DNA of 64,000 nucleotides from Natronosalvus amylolyticus (GCF_024298845.1 NZ_CP101156.1:3162001-3226000); one strand, 5' to 3'; shown: positions 9,301-17,493, counted from the first letter of the stretch. The notes: generated from the sequence alone by a model not told the origin. Numbers and translations: made by a program.

Positions 9301-9414
9301 GGCGAGCAGGTGACCGCACCCGGCACCTCCTGTCGGAGCCAGCTTTCACAGGTACTCGAGACCGAACGCCCGCCCCATCCGGTGGAACTGCTCGAGCGAG
9401 CGCGCCTCGAGTGA
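6319..9414 (+). CDS. FAD-linked oxidase/4Fe-4S fusion (GlcD-GlpC type 2-hydroxyacid dehydrogenase)
   Basis: A 1031-residue fusion. Residues of about 60-230 form the FAD-binding PCMH-type domain (PRGAGSSLAGQAVGPG, GGGIGNNSTGAHS). About 240-570 form the FAD-oxidase C-terminal domain ending in GGAFSGEHGDGMARTAF. Next comes a two-cluster ferredoxin module (CNGCGTCRQTGGDVMCPTY near 617 and CVGCKGCASDCPTGVDL near 678). Last is a CCG-type module (HGHCNQKAQG near 930, DSTCCGMAGSFGYE near 960). Such fusions oxidise D-2-hydroxy acids (lactate, 2-hydroxyglutarate, glycolate) and pass electrons to the respiratory chain at the membrane face. ATG 6319 was chosen because 18 upstream in-frame residues lack conservation features and a TATA-like CTTATTTC lies about 30 nt before it. 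Confidence 0.9.
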   Translation: MAVEDGPPTAGDAGAHLEATGRDRQPVEPYADLARALESRLEGEVAFDEYAQVLYATDGSIYQARPAGVVHPRDIADVREAVRTAAEFDTPILPRGAGSSLAGQAVGPGCVVLDFTTRMDDILEVDPDSRRAIVQPGVVQDHLDARLESHGLKFAPDPASANRATIGGGIGNNSTGAHSVRYGITDAYVESCRVVLADGSLIRTREIVLDSPEWDEIVSKDDREAHIYRTVRSAVEDNADEIETRYPDLQRSVSGYNLQKVLYETDDGERAINLSKLLVGAEGTLGIVVEATLSLVTVPEETALVVYAYDDLIDALAAVPRALEHDVSAVELMDDEVFRLARGSDGYATYAEPIPEAAAAALMLEFDSELVGDDTGDGSRSEQAQRTAFEAAIAETTADLLEDGDAFEVIEAYTEDAQGDLWKLRKAAIPLLMSMDGDPKPYPFIEDASVPPAELATYVGRFQEILENHDTTAAYFAHAGAGTLHIRPILNLKEGPSVETMRAITDDVTDLVLEHGGAFSGEHGDGMARTAFTPKMYGPDLWHAFKTVKTAFDPEWLCNPGNVVFRDDSDDVGPDGDRGVGADVRENLRYGPAYRSLEPRTTLSFEDDGGFSHLVELCNGCGTCRQTGGDVMCPTYRASGEEIQTTRGRANLLRAAISGELPPEELHSERFQREVLDLCVGCKGCASDCPTGVDLAKLKAEVKHQYHTDEGASLRTKLFANVDRLATLGSATAPFANRLPDLPGARAAMERTLGIAPERELPTFEREDFHDWWDARGGARVDESTADAAVVLFPDTFTTYSDLGPGKAAVSLLEAANVHVSVPTDLEPSGRAAYSTGLLEAARERAKHNVRTLAPRVEAGRSVLFVEPSDAVMFQDEYRDLLGGGDDVDSDALAAVSNGAFGVLEYLDRTGLDRSLEFEVDATAQSLTYHGHCNQKAQGTDHHAVGVLRRAGYAVDPLDSTCCGMAGSFGYEAEHYDLSMAIGSLLGDQVEASSGEQVTAPGTSCRSQLSQVLETERPPHPVELLERARLE

Positions 9415-9447
9415 GATGGTCGCATGACGCGAACCTTCCCGCCGGTT

Positions 9448-9963
9448 TCACTCCTTCGCAACGTCCTTGAGGACGGCGCGGACGAACGCCCCCTTCTTCG
9501 CCGTATAGGTCGCCCGATCGTCGGGATATCTCGCCGTGAGCGTACGTTTTCGATCGGCGTACGCCTGGGCGAGTGCCGGGTCCGCCCGTAGCGCGTCCCT
9601 GAACGCGAGTTGATTTTCGACGACGGCACTCTCACGCGTCGCTAACGAGAGGTAGTGCGTGCGGTTCGAGGCCGGTCCTTTCGCGAGAAAGTGCCGACCC
9701 TCGATGTCGTCGGGGCGGTGTTCGTAGCCGGAAGACTCGAGGGCCGCCACCAGGTCGTCCGCTTCCTCGAGGTCAGGGACGATTCCAAGGATGTCGATGA
9801 TCGGTTTCGCCGGAAGTCCCTCGACGGCGGTACTGCCGACGTGTTCGAACGCGAGAACTCGGTCGCCGACAACCGCCTCGAGTCGCTCGATCTCAGCCGC
9901 GTAGCACTCGCTCCAGACGTCTCGGTGTGGTTCCAGTTCGACGGTGCCGCGTGCCAGGCCGAC
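9448..9963 (-). CDS. GrpB family (UPF0157) protein without a standard start codon
   Basis: The reading frame downstream of 9963 encodes a complete GrpB/UPF0157 nucleotidyltransferase-like fold: VGLARGTVELEPHRDVWS at the start, FEHVGSTAVEGLPAKPIIDI, then a middle part and a C-terminal KKGAFVRAVLKDVAKE. No ATG, GTG or TTG exists in frame between an upstream TGA (near 10112) and an internal GTG at 9750 that would delete the conserved first half. The likely start is therefore a GTC/CTG/ATC-type codon near 9955-9990, or the start was mutated. I set the boundary at the V of VGLARG, where relatives usually begin. Confidence 0.7.
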   Translation of the reverse strand, partial: VGLARGTVELEPHRDVWSECYAAEIERLEAVVGDRVLAFEHVGSTAVEGLPAKPIIDILGIVPDLEEADDLVAALESSGYEHRPDDIEGRHFLAKGPASNRTHYLSLATRESAVVENQLAFRDALRADPALAQAYADRKRTLTARYPDDRATYTAKKGAFVRAVLKDVAKE

Positions 9964-10136
9964 GGCGGGTGTCTCGGGCGAGATAGTGACACGTCGAGGG
10001 GATGGTGAAAAGCGTTTTCGACATCGGTTGCGACCGGCGGTATCGGTTGCGACCGGGGGGAGGGTGTTCCTGATAGCAATCCTCGAGCGAATCGGGTACA
10101 GTAGCCCTTATCACCCCTTAGTCCTCAGGTTCCGAT

Positions 10137-11009
10137 ATGTCCATGCAGGTTGGAGCGCACGTCTCCATCTCCGGATCGCGCGTCTCCTCCGACGAGGAGA
10201 CCCCACCGTACGACGACATTCGTAACGCCGTCTCCCGACAACTCGCCTTCGGGGGCAACTGCGGACAGATTTTCACCACCTCGCCGCAGGTCTGGGCCGA
10301 ACCCGAGATCAGCGACGAGGCCGCCGCCGGGTTCCGCGAGGAAACCGACACCCAACTCGAGGGGCCGTGGGTGATTCACTCGGCGTATCTGGTCAACCTC
10401 TGTACGCCCAAAGACGACCTGCGGGCGAAATCGATGGCCTCGATGCAGGCGGAACTCGACGCCGCCGAGGCACTGGGCGTTCCGTACGTCAACGTCCACC
10501 TCGGGGCCCACACCGGCGCCGGCGTCGAGGGCGGCCTCGACAACGCCGCGAGCGTTATCGACGATCTCGAGGTTCCCGACGACGTAACCATCCTGATCGA
10601 ATCCGACGCCGGCAGCGGAACCAAACTCGGCGGCGAGTTCGAACACCTGGCGGGTATCATCGAACGTACCGACGAGGACATCGGTATCTGTATCGACACC
10701 GCCCACACGCTCGTCGCTGGCAACGACCTGACGACGCCCGAAGCCGTCGACGAGACCGTCGAGCGCTTCGACGACGTCGTCGGCCTCGAGTACCTCGAGT
10801 ACATCCACCTCAACGACTCGAAACACGATGTCGGAACGCACAAAGACGAACACGCGCTCATCGGCGAGGGCTACATCGGGGAAGACGGCATCGCCGCAAT
10901 TATCAACCACCCTGAACTTCGTGACCTGCCGTACGCCCTCGAGACGCCGACTGAAAACGGTAAAGGGTTCGCCTGGAACATCGCGAAAGTCAAAGAACTG
11001 CGCGAATAG
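10137..11009 (+). CDS. nfo: Endonuclease IV (AP endonuclease)
   Basis: This 290-residue TIM-barrel enzyme incises DNA 5' to abasic sites and starts base-excision repair. The zinc ligands are visible along the barrel: GAHVSISG at the N-terminus, [46 protein letters not shown] and [15 protein letters not shown] 10137 ([10 protein letters not shown]) is preceded by a TATA-like CCTTATCAC at about 10105-10113, which fits a leaderless transcript; ATG 10143 is an alternative. Confidence 0.94.
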   Translation: MSMQVGAHVSISGSRVSSDEETPPYDDIRNAVSRQLAFGGNCGQIFTTSPQVWAEPEISDEAAAGFREETDTQLEGPWVIHSAYLVNLCTPKDDLRAKSMASMQAELDAAEALGVPYVNVHLGAHTGAGVEGGLDNAASVIDDLEVPDDVTILIESDAGSGTKLGGEFEHLAGIIERTDEDIGICIDTAHTLVAGNDLTTPEAVDETVERFDDVVGLEYLEYIHLNDSKHDVGTHKDEHALIGEGYIGEDGIAAIINHPELRDLPYALETPTENGKGFAWNIAKVKELRE

Positions 11010-11258
11010 CTCGCTGAGGGTCTCCGGTTTCCTCGAGTGGTCTCGAGTCGATAGCTGTCGAACGGACGCTGTTTTACTATGGTAGCTGTATCAAATTAGT
11101 ACCCCTTTAATAAAGTTGACTATTGAATGTATAACTTATGCTCCTGAATCAATATTCAATTACTTTCTATCTTGTAGTAAAACCACGGAGACGAACCGGT
11201 CCGACATCCGTCGGGCCACAGCGGTTTTGTCACTGGAGTGAGACCCCTCGCTCGAGCG
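11010..11258. other. AT-rich intergenic region
   Basis: About 120 bp near 11075-11190 is far richer in A/T than the surroundings, with an interrupted inverted pair ATTGAAT/ATTCAAT near 11133 and 11154. No gene or RNA is recognisable. It may hold the promoter of the following gene or be a remnant of inserted DNA. Confidence 0.5.
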
Positions 11259-12191
11259 ATGAGACCCACCGACGACACCGGAACGTGGGGCTGTGGCTGC
11301 ACCTCGAGTGGGTGCCCGGTCGACCACGACGCTGAAAGGCCTTCCCGTCGAGCGGTCGCGAACCGCGTGGGTGTCGATTCGGACGTGGCGAACACGGGTG
11401 CAGTGACCGAGACGGGTGGTGAGGCGACGATTCACGTTCGGTGTTATCCACAGGCCGGACCTGGGCCTGTGGGCCCGTTTGGCTGGGCACCCGTCCACCG
11501 ACACGCCGCCGGGGCCGTTCGTGGAGCACTCGAGACACTGGCCGAAGAAACCGAATCCCGGACCGACCTCGAGGCGGTCAACTGGCGACTCGAAGCCGGG
11601 GGGCCGGTCGCGCTGGATATGTCCGAGCGAGAGGGAACGCTCGACGGTGTCACTTCGGCGTTCCACGACATACTCGAGGATCGAGAGGTGTTGACGGGGT
11701 CGTGTTGTCACCTGCTGTTGGCCTGGCAGCCGTTCAACCAGCAACTGGGGTACGGCGGTACGCCATCGTCACATCGGCGCGTGGGTGCGGGTGACGCCTT
11801 GACCGTCGCCAATATCGGTGCCACCGAAACGTGGGACAACCGGCTGGTGACGGCGAACATGGCGATCCACGAGGTCGTTCACACGTTTCTCTCACGAGAC
11901 AGCGTCGAGTCGGTCGTCGACAGTCGCTGTGATCACGACCTCGGCAGCGTCCGGGAGGTCGAGCCGGGCGTGCGTGAGGTCTCGCCGATGGCGACGGCCT
12001 ACGCGGGCGCTGGCACGGACGGCAACGACACCCAGTTCTCCGGAACTGGCTGTGGGGACCACGAAAACTTCTATCACCACGATGGCACCGATGACGTCGA
12101 ACGGTGGCTTCACACGCACGACCTGAGCGAGGGGACCCTCGAGGCGGCCAGCCAGTATCTCGCCGTCGCACTGGGCAATACCGACCCATAG
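11259..12191 (+). CDS. Cysteine-rich putative zincin metalloprotease (HEVVH)
   Basis: The 310-residue product contains AIHEVVHTFLS near residue 208, a zincin-type HExxH signature with the Glu and both His in place. It is followed by SRCDHDLGSVRE, which could supply a third ligand. At least nine cysteines are spread through it (GCGCTSSGC near the N-terminus, TGSCCHLL, SRC, GTGC), unusual for a haloarchaeal protein. The middle segment (VRCYPQAGPGPVGPFGWAPVH) and the C-terminal GCGDHENFYHHDG are not known to me from characterised proteases. No clear signal peptide follows ATG 11259; GTG 11238 would add seven residues. The function is inferred from the motif only. Confidence 0.6.
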   Translation: MRPTDDTGTWGCGCTSSGCPVDHDAERPSRRAVANRVGVDSDVANTGAVTETGGEATIHVRCYPQAGPGPVGPFGWAPVHRHAAGAVRGALETLAEETESRTDLEAVNWRLEAGGPVALDMSEREGTLDGVTSAFHDILEDREVLTGSCCHLLLAWQPFNQQLGYGGTPSSHRRVGAGDALTVANIGATETWDNRLVTANMAIHEVVHTFLSRDSVESVVDSRCDHDLGSVREVEPGVREVSPMATAYAGAGTDGNDTQFSGTGCGDHENFYHHDGTDDVERWLHTHDLSEGTLEAASQYLAVALGNTDP

Positions 12192-12213
12192 TCGGTGCGG
12201 CGTCGGTTGTCCG

Positions 12214-12258
12214 TGGCCACCAAATCGCGCCGTAGCCACCAAATCGCCCCATAGCCGC
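12214..12258 (+). repeat. 19-bp tandem repeat, two copies plus fragment
   Basis: GCCACCAAATCGC is repeated with a 19-bp period at about 12216 and 12235, and a third partial unit (TAGCCGC) follows near 12253. It lies directly behind the zincin-like gene and before the inverted-repeat element. Confidence 0.7.
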
Positions 12259-12301
12259 TATTGTACTCTTCGTCCTCTCTCGCTGAACTCGAGTGACCCA
12301 G

Positions 12302-12387
12302 CTATAGTAGCCAGTGAAAGTCATTGCACACCCTATCGCAAGCGGGCGTCGCGTTAGGTGTGTAAATCGTTTCACTGGCTACTATAG
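12302..12387. mobile_element. 86-bp miniature inverted-repeat element, copy A
   Basis: Perfect 18-bp terminal inverted repeats (CTATAGTAGCCAGTGAAA at 12302-12319 and its complement at 12370-12387) enclose about 50 bp. A second inner pairing (CACACC/GGTGTG) would allow a long interrupted hairpin. A same-length copy occurs at 40709-40794 and a single right end at 17528-17545. It encodes no transposase, so it fits a non-autonomous MITE or a structured-RNA repeat. No parent element is in the window. Confidence 0.8.
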
Positions 12388-12462
12388 TGGCTTTCCAAAC
12401 CTGAACGGATGGGTGAAACCGGTTGCTGCTGTTCGGTTTCACTCATCGGTCGACGTTTGGGA

Positions 12463-12560
12463 GGGAACTAGTGTTTCGTCAAGCCTGAAGCGATGCGTCG
12501 AACCGATTTCCATAATTCGAACCGACGTATCGATCAACGCTTGACGGAACACTAGTCTCG
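12463..12560. mobile_element. MITE-like inverted repeat flanked by CTAG
   Basis: ACTAGTGTTTCGTCAAGC at 12467-12484 is matched by its complement at 12539-12556 with one mismatch, enclosing about 54 bp. Both ends carry CTAG next to a TGTTTCGTCAAGC-type terminus, which looks like a 4-bp CTAG target duplication, as reported for some IS5-type elements of haloarchaea. There is no ORF of note inside, so it is a probable non-autonomous element, distinct in sequence from the neighbouring 86-bp one. Confidence 0.7.
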
Positions 12561-12600
12561 AGACGCATCGTTTTTTACCACTCCCCCGGAACGCCAATTC

Positions 12601-13437
12601 GTGCGAGCGTTTTCCGAAGCCTACCTTCGACGGACTCGAGCGGGGATGTGGGCAGATTCCCGCGACGCGCTGGCGGACCTCGAGTTAGCCAGCCGCGAGC
12701 ACATTCTCGACGTGGGCTGTGGCTCCGGCGAACTCACTCGCGTTCTCGCCGAGGAGTCTTCTGGAACCGTGATCGGGTGTGACGCCGACCGTTCGTTGCT
12801 CGAGTACACGCGGGGGTCGATCGACGACGTACCCGGAGCGTCGTCGAAGCAATCGGTTCCGGTCGTTCAGGGCGACGCGACGCGTCTCCCATTCGCGAGC
12901 GACAGCGTGGACCTGGTTACCTGCCAGGCGCTGTTGATCAATCTGCCGGACCCGGTGACGGCCGTCGAGGAGTTCGCCAGGGTCTCGAGCGATCTCGTCG
13001 CCGCCATCGAACCCGATAACGGCGCAGTTACCATCGATTCGACCGTCCCACAGGAAGCCACGCTCGAGCACCGGGCCCGGAAAGCGTATCTCGATGGTGT
13101 CGAAACGGACGTCACGCTCGGTGTGGGTGCCCGCGACGTGTTCGAAACGGCGGGGCTCGATGTGGTTTCGACCCATCGGTACGACCACGATCGAACTATC
13201 AGCCCGCCGTACGACGAACACGCCCTGACCGTCGCCCGACGAAAGGCGACGGGAGCGGGGCTGGCAGACGACCGTGCGACGATGCTTCAGAGCGACCTTA
13301 CGGGCGCCGAGTACGACGACCTGCGAAGCGAGTGGCGGGCGATGGGCCGTGACGTCATCGAAGCGATGCAGGACGGGCAGTACGAACGAACGGAGACGGT
13401 CCCATTTTACGTCACCGTTGGCCGGGTCCAGTCCTGA
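12601..13437 (+). CDS. Class I SAM-dependent methyltransferase
   Basis: A 278-residue protein with motif I ILDVGCGSGELTRVLAEE near residue 39, an acidic GCDADRS strand end, GDATRLPFASDSVDLVTCQALL (motifs II/III), and a C-terminal region rich in acidic residues. The fold is that of UbiE/COQ5-like small-molecule or protein methyltransferases; the acceptor is unknown. The GTG at 12601 is used as start because helix residues (RAFSEAYLRRTRAGMW) typical of this subgroup precede motif I. A TTTTTTAC box lies about 30 nt upstream. Confidence 0.85.
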   Translation: MRAFSEAYLRRTRAGMWADSRDALADLELASREHILDVGCGSGELTRVLAEESSGTVIGCDADRSLLEYTRGSIDDVPGASSKQSVPVVQGDATRLPFASDSVDLVTCQALLINLPDPVTAVEEFARVSSDLVAAIEPDNGAVTIDSTVPQEATLEHRARKAYLDGVETDVTLGVGARDVFETAGLDVVSTHRYDHDRTISPPYDEHALTVARRKATGAGLADDRATMLQSDLTGAEYDDLRSEWRAMGRDVIEAMQDGQYERTETVPFYVTVGRVQS

Positions 13438-13706
13438 CCTCGCTCCCTCGAGTGTGTGACTCGGGTTGCCATCGAGGGTGTGTTTCCACTGGGCCGGTTT
13501 CGTGGTGTGGCGAGTGCACGAATTATCTCGCCAGATAGTCCATTCTCGAAGACACGTCAGTGACGTGTTAGTGTTCGCCACGCCTATCCAGTGATACGTG
13601 AAACCGACACATGCGCCTCGAGAGTGGCTTTCAGGCCCACGCTACCTGTCCCCATGGTTCGTGTGTTCACACAAGACCTTTCACACTTCCGACCGTATTA
13701 TTTCGT

Positions 13707-14165
13707 ATGAACAAAGGACTTGTCGTCATCGAAGACACCGACCACCACCGATCGCTGCTCGAGACAGCCGGCGAACTCGCTGCCGGCGCGGGTGCCGAAC
13801 TCGTCTTGCTCTCGATGAAATCCACCGAAGACGTCGCTGCCGACCGGGATGCCATCGCACAGGTCAACCCAGACCGCCTGGGTACCTACGGCACCGACAC
13901 CGCCGAACAGCAGCTACGACACACCACCCACACGGTCGCTCGCGACGCACTTGCCGACACCGAAGTCGATTACCAGGTGGCCCCGAAAATCGTCGATTCG
14001 AAGACGGAAGCGACGGCGATTCTCGACAGCGCCGAGGAACACGGCTGTGACCACATCTTCATGGTCGGTCGCAAACGCTCGCCAACCGGGAAAGCCCTCT
14101 TCGGCGACCTCGCCCAGAGCGTCATGCTTGCGTTCGACGGTCAGGTTACCGTCGAACTCGAGTAA
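13707..14165 (+). CDS. Universal stress protein (UspA family)
   Basis: The 152-residue single UspA domain starts at ATG 13707 (MNKGLVVIEDTDHHRSLLETAGE). It ends with the family nucleotide-loop region HIFMVGRKRSPTGKALFGDLAQSVML (G-2x-G-9x-G-S/T type) and a final beta strand VTVELE. The ligand and role are undefined; such proteins are numerous in haloarchaea. The longer in-frame extension to 13611 is rejected because the TATA-like GTATTATTTC sits immediately before 13707. Confidence 0.88.
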   Translation: MNKGLVVIEDTDHHRSLLETAGELAAGAGAELVLLSMKSTEDVAADRDAIAQVNPDRLGTYGTDTAEQQLRHTTHTVARDALADTEVDYQVAPKIVDSKTEATAILDSAEEHGCDHIFMVGRKRSPTGKALFGDLAQSVMLAFDGQVTVELE

Positions 14166-14322
14166 TCGAACTTATAACGAATTTCGAGATATCGGGTCGT
14201 TTTTCGACGATTGCTCCTCGAGCCACAGCCGTGCACGGCGTGTCTCGTCGAGAATCGGTCTCAGGGTCTCGAGACAGGACGGTATCGACAGCCTCTTTCA
14301 CGCTCCCCGTCCGAGTGCGTGT

Positions 14323-16080
14323 ATGACCGAGTACTTCGAAGTCCACGAGCGCGATGGGGCCGCGCGACTGGGCGAACTTCGCCTCGAGACGCCGCGAACG
14401 ACGCCCGCCCTCGTCGGCGACTTGCTCGAGGACGGTGGCTCTCGCTGGTCGGCCGACCGCGAGTTGCCGACCGGTGACGAATCGGCCCTGACGGTGCTCC
14501 CACACCGCGGGTTTCCCGGTGGCACCGCCGACCCCGTCCGAGAGAGCTTCGCCGTCGACTATCCGGACGTCGCGTTCCCCAGCGTTGCCGTCGTCTCGAG
14601 TGCGGGCCCGATCGATCACGGCACCGACGCGTACGTCGTCTCGGACGTCCAGTCTATCGTCGGCCACGGGGCTGCACTCGTCGAAGCAGTCGTTCGCCTG
14701 CGAGAGACGATTCCGTCCGATACCGCCCTCATTTTCTCCGGTGTCGCGACCCCACGTAACGTCGCCCTCCTCGCGTACGCCGGCGTCGACGCGTTCGATG
14801 CGACCCGTGCCACGATCAAAGGCACTCAGGGGAAGTACCTCACAACCGAGAGCGAGTACTTCCTCGAGGACCTCGAGGAACTCCCCTGTTCGTGCCCGGC
14901 ATGCCAGGGCCCGCGAGGGGAGTTCACCCGCGCGGACTGTGCCGAGCACAATCGAAACGCCCTCGCCGCGGAACTGGCGGTCGTCCGACAGCGAATTCGG
15001 GACGGTCGACTCCGCGATTATATCGAAGGCCAGGCGCGTCACGACCAGTGGCTCACCGCCGCCATGCGCGAACTCGACTCCCAGTGGGGCTACCTCGAGG
15101 AACGAACGCCGATCCTTCGGGAGGGCGATCTGGACGCCGCAACCGAAGACACGCTTCGACGGGTGGAAATCCAGCGGTTTGCAGACCGGGTGACCAGCCG
15201 CTATCGCAACCGATTCGACGCCCCGCTGGTGCTCGTGCCCTGTTCGGCGCGAAAGCCCTACAGCGAATCCCAGAGTCACACCCAGTTCCACCGGGCCATC
15301 CAGTGGCGTGCTCACCTCGTCTCGATGACCTCGCCCATCGGCGTCGTGCCACAGGAACTCGAAACCACCTATCCCGCCCAGCACTACGATACCGTCGTGA
15401 CCGGGCGGTGGTCGGCCGACGAGAAAGACTTCGTCGCCCGAATTCTCGAGCGCTATCTCGAACGAAACGAGTATCCATACGTCGTCGCGCACGTTCCCGA
15501 CGAAGGCTACCGCGACATCGTCGAACGCGTCGAAGCCGAACTCGACCTGGACGTGACGTACACGGTCGACCGAGACGCACACCCAACCGACGACGGCTCC
15601 CTCGAGGCGCTCAACGAGGCACTAGCAGGGGAACCGGCCTATCAGAAACGCGAACGAGAGCACAACACCGTTCGCGCGATGGCCGATTACCTGCTCGGCG
15701 ACGGGGCTGGTGACGAGCTGTTCGAGACGTTCCAGACGACCAGTCGCTACCCGCGATTGCAGGTCAGAGACAGCGACGAAACCCAGTTCGCGACGATGGT
15801 GCCCCAGTACGGCACGCTCTCGTTCACCCTCGAGGGGGCAAAACGCTGGGTCGAGAGCGACGCGCCCACGAAACGCGTCGAAATCGACGGCTTCGTTCCC
15901 CAGGGCAGCGTCCTCGCCCCGGGTGTCGTCGACGCCGACGCGGACATTCGCGTTGGCGACGAAGTCGTCGTCGAGGGTCCTCGAGCGTTCGGTATCGCTC
16001 GAGCCGAGATGTTCGGCCGGGAAATGGTCGAGAGCACGCGCGGCGTGGCGTGTGAGATTCGCCACGTCGAAGAACTGTAG
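14323..16080 (+). CDS. arcS: Archaeosine synthase (ArcS, TGT-like)
   Basis: This 585-residue protein converts preQ0 at position 15 of tRNA towards archaeosine. It has a degenerate tRNA-guanine transglycosylase-like N-terminal half with a zinc-type CSCPAC near residue 189. The ArcS-specific core PCSARKPYSESQSHTQFHRA near 306-325 carries the PC-x3-KPY-x2-S-x2-H signature. The C-terminal PUA domain (VPQGSVLAPGVVDADADIRVGDEVVV) is for tRNA binding. ATG 14323 gives the usual length. The gene stands alone between uspA and an HdeD-like gene. Confidence 0.9.
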   Translation: MTEYFEVHERDGAARLGELRLETPRTTPALVGDLLEDGGSRWSADRELPTGDESALTVLPHRGFPGGTADPVRESFAVDYPDVAFPSVAVVSSAGPIDHGTDAYVVSDVQSIVGHGAALVEAVVRLRETIPSDTALIFSGVATPRNVALLAYAGVDAFDATRATIKGTQGKYLTTESEYFLEDLEELPCSCPACQGPRGEFTRADCAEHNRNALAAELAVVRQRIRDGRLRDYIEGQARHDQWLTAAMRELDSQWGYLEERTPILREGDLDAATEDTLRRVEIQRFADRVTSRYRNRFDAPLVLVPCSARKPYSESQSHTQFHRAIQWRAHLVSMTSPIGVVPQELETTYPAQHYDTVVTGRWSADEKDFVARILERYLERNEYPYVVAHVPDEGYRDIVERVEAELDLDVTYTVDRDAHPTDDGSLEALNEALAGEPAYQKREREHNTVRAMADYLLGDGAGDELFETFQTTSRYPRLQVRDSDETQFATMVPQYGTLSFTLEGAKRWVESDAPTKRVEIDGFVPQGSVLAPGVVDADADIRVGDEVVVEGPRAFGIARAEMFGREMVESTRGVACEIRHVEEL

Positions 16081-16309
16081 CACAGGCTCCGTAACCGTTG
16101 GTTCTGGCTCGAGGTGTTTTCTTCCGTTTCTTGCTCGAGGGACTGTCGGTTCACTCGTACCGTCGGGTTGGGTAATTCATATTTACACGGCAACCGCAAG
16201 CGTCACGTCACACTCGCCCGCAGTCGGCTCCTACCGTACTGGTCTGGAACTCGGACCGTCTGAAACGCCCGAATACGGCTTTATCTCCGTTGGGAGCGTT
16301 CCTCTACGT

Positions 16310-16933
16310 ATGGCAACAGTACCAACAGCACCGGTAGACGAATCGGTAACGAACGACGCTCTCGAGATGGGATGGCGAACACTCGCCGCCGCCGGGGCAA
16401 TTGTCGCGACGCTTGGCGCTCTTGCGATCATCTTCCCACTCGCGACGGGGCTTTCGCTCACGCTCGTCTTCGGGTTTCTCCTCGTCATCGCGGGCGTTGC
16501 CCACGGTGGTCACGCCGTAGCCGCCCGGTCCTGGCGCGGAATGCTCTGGCAGACCGCACTCGCGGCCGTCTCGATTATCGCGGGCGTCCTCGTACTGGCG
16601 AACCCGGCGATTGGGCTGGCGAGTCTGACAGTCCTGCTGGTCGCGTACCTCCTCGTCGACGGTGTCGCCGAACTTGCCGTCGCGACGCGGATGGCGAGTG
16701 GCCGTGGCCGACAGTCGATTGCGGTGAGCGGTATCCTCTCTTTGGCGCTCGGTAGTCTGCTCTGGGCCGGATTCCCCGGGAGCGCCGCGTGGGCACTCGG
16801 CGTCGTCGTGGGTGTTAGTCTGCTTGCGACCGGCGTCTCGATGTTGCTGGTAGCCTCCGGCGGTCGCGCGGTACTGACCGAGTTCGACGACGCTGACCTC
16901 GAGATGCCGGGCGAAGAACAGCGCGCTGGCTGA
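16310..16933 (+). CDS. HdeD-like DUF308 membrane protein
   Basis: The 207-residue protein begins MATVPTAPVDESVTNDALEMGWRTLAAAG and has six hydrophobic helices arranged as three repeats of the DUF308 pattern (for example IVATLGALAIIFPLATGLSLTL, IIAGVLVLANPAIGLASL). HdeD of enterobacteria is an acid-stress membrane protein; the function in archaea is unknown. The C-terminus is a short acidic cytoplasmic tail. ATG 16310 lies about 25 nt after a CTTTATCTC box. Confidence 0.85.
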   Translation: MATVPTAPVDESVTNDALEMGWRTLAAAGAIVATLGALAIIFPLATGLSLTLVFGFLLVIAGVAHGGHAVAARSWRGMLWQTALAAVSIIAGVLVLANPAIGLASLTVLLVAYLLVDGVAELAVATRMASGRGRQSIAVSGILSLALGSLLWAGFPGSAAWALGVVVGVSLLATGVSMLLVASGGRAVLTEFDDADLEMPGEEQRAG

Positions 16934-16995
16934 TCGCTGCAATCGTTTTTTCACTCACCAGAAAACACTTATCTGTCACTCAACACCTTCGAGCT

Positions 16996-17493
16996 ATGAA
17001 ACGACGAGGGGTGTTGGCCGGTTTCGGCTCTGCCTCGGTACTCGGGCTAACGGGCTGTCTCGGCGATCTCGAGGACGACGCTACCGGAGAGTCTTCGAAT
17101 CAGACCGACGACGGTTCGGGCAGCGATGCTGGCTCAGAGGACGACGGCGACCACCCGGAAATCGTCGACGTATCCTACGAAACCGGGGTCGAGACCCAAA
17201 AGGGAATCAGTGACGACCCGGCCGTTAGCTTCGAAGAAACGGCCGTTCATGCCACCGGGCGGTACTCGACGGGGAGTGCTTGTTACGACGACCAGTTCCA
17301 CACCCCGAGATACGACACCGAAAAAGACCAGTTGCAGATTTCCCTGACTCGAGAGCGAAACGACCGGGAAGAGTGCGAGGACCTCGAGGAGACGACCTCC
17401 TATCGCGTCATCGTCGAGTTCGATAACGGACTCCCCAGTAGTGTCCGTGTGAACGAAGACATGGGTGGCTTGACGGAAGTCGACCGCCCGTGA
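16996..17493 (+). CDS. Secreted lipoprotein of unknown function
   Basis: The 165-residue protein opens with MKRRGVLAGFGSASVLGLTG followed by CLGD. This is a lipobox-type signal with paired arginines, so lipid anchoring on the outer face after Tat- or Sec-type export is likely. A Ser/Asp/Gly-rich linker follows, then a domain of about 110 residues with two cysteines (SACYDDQF and EECEDLEE) that could pair. The function is not recognised; similar small halophilic lipoproteins are common. Confidence 0.8.
   Translation: MKRRGVLAGFGSASVLGLTGCLGDLEDDATGESSNQTDDGSGSDAGSEDDGDHPEIVDVSYETGVETQKGISDDPAVSFEETAVHATGRYSTGSACYDDQFHTPRYDTEKDQLQISLTRERNDREECEDLEETTSYRVIVEFDNGLPSSVRVNEDMGGLTEVDRP

Noticed and set aside
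12314-12544. Small ORFs starting in the inverted-repeat elements (KVIAHPIA-type peptides at 12314 and 40721)
   Set aside because: They run through the element ends into unrelated flanks; shared peptide is due to the repeat. Kept as a note in the element finding.
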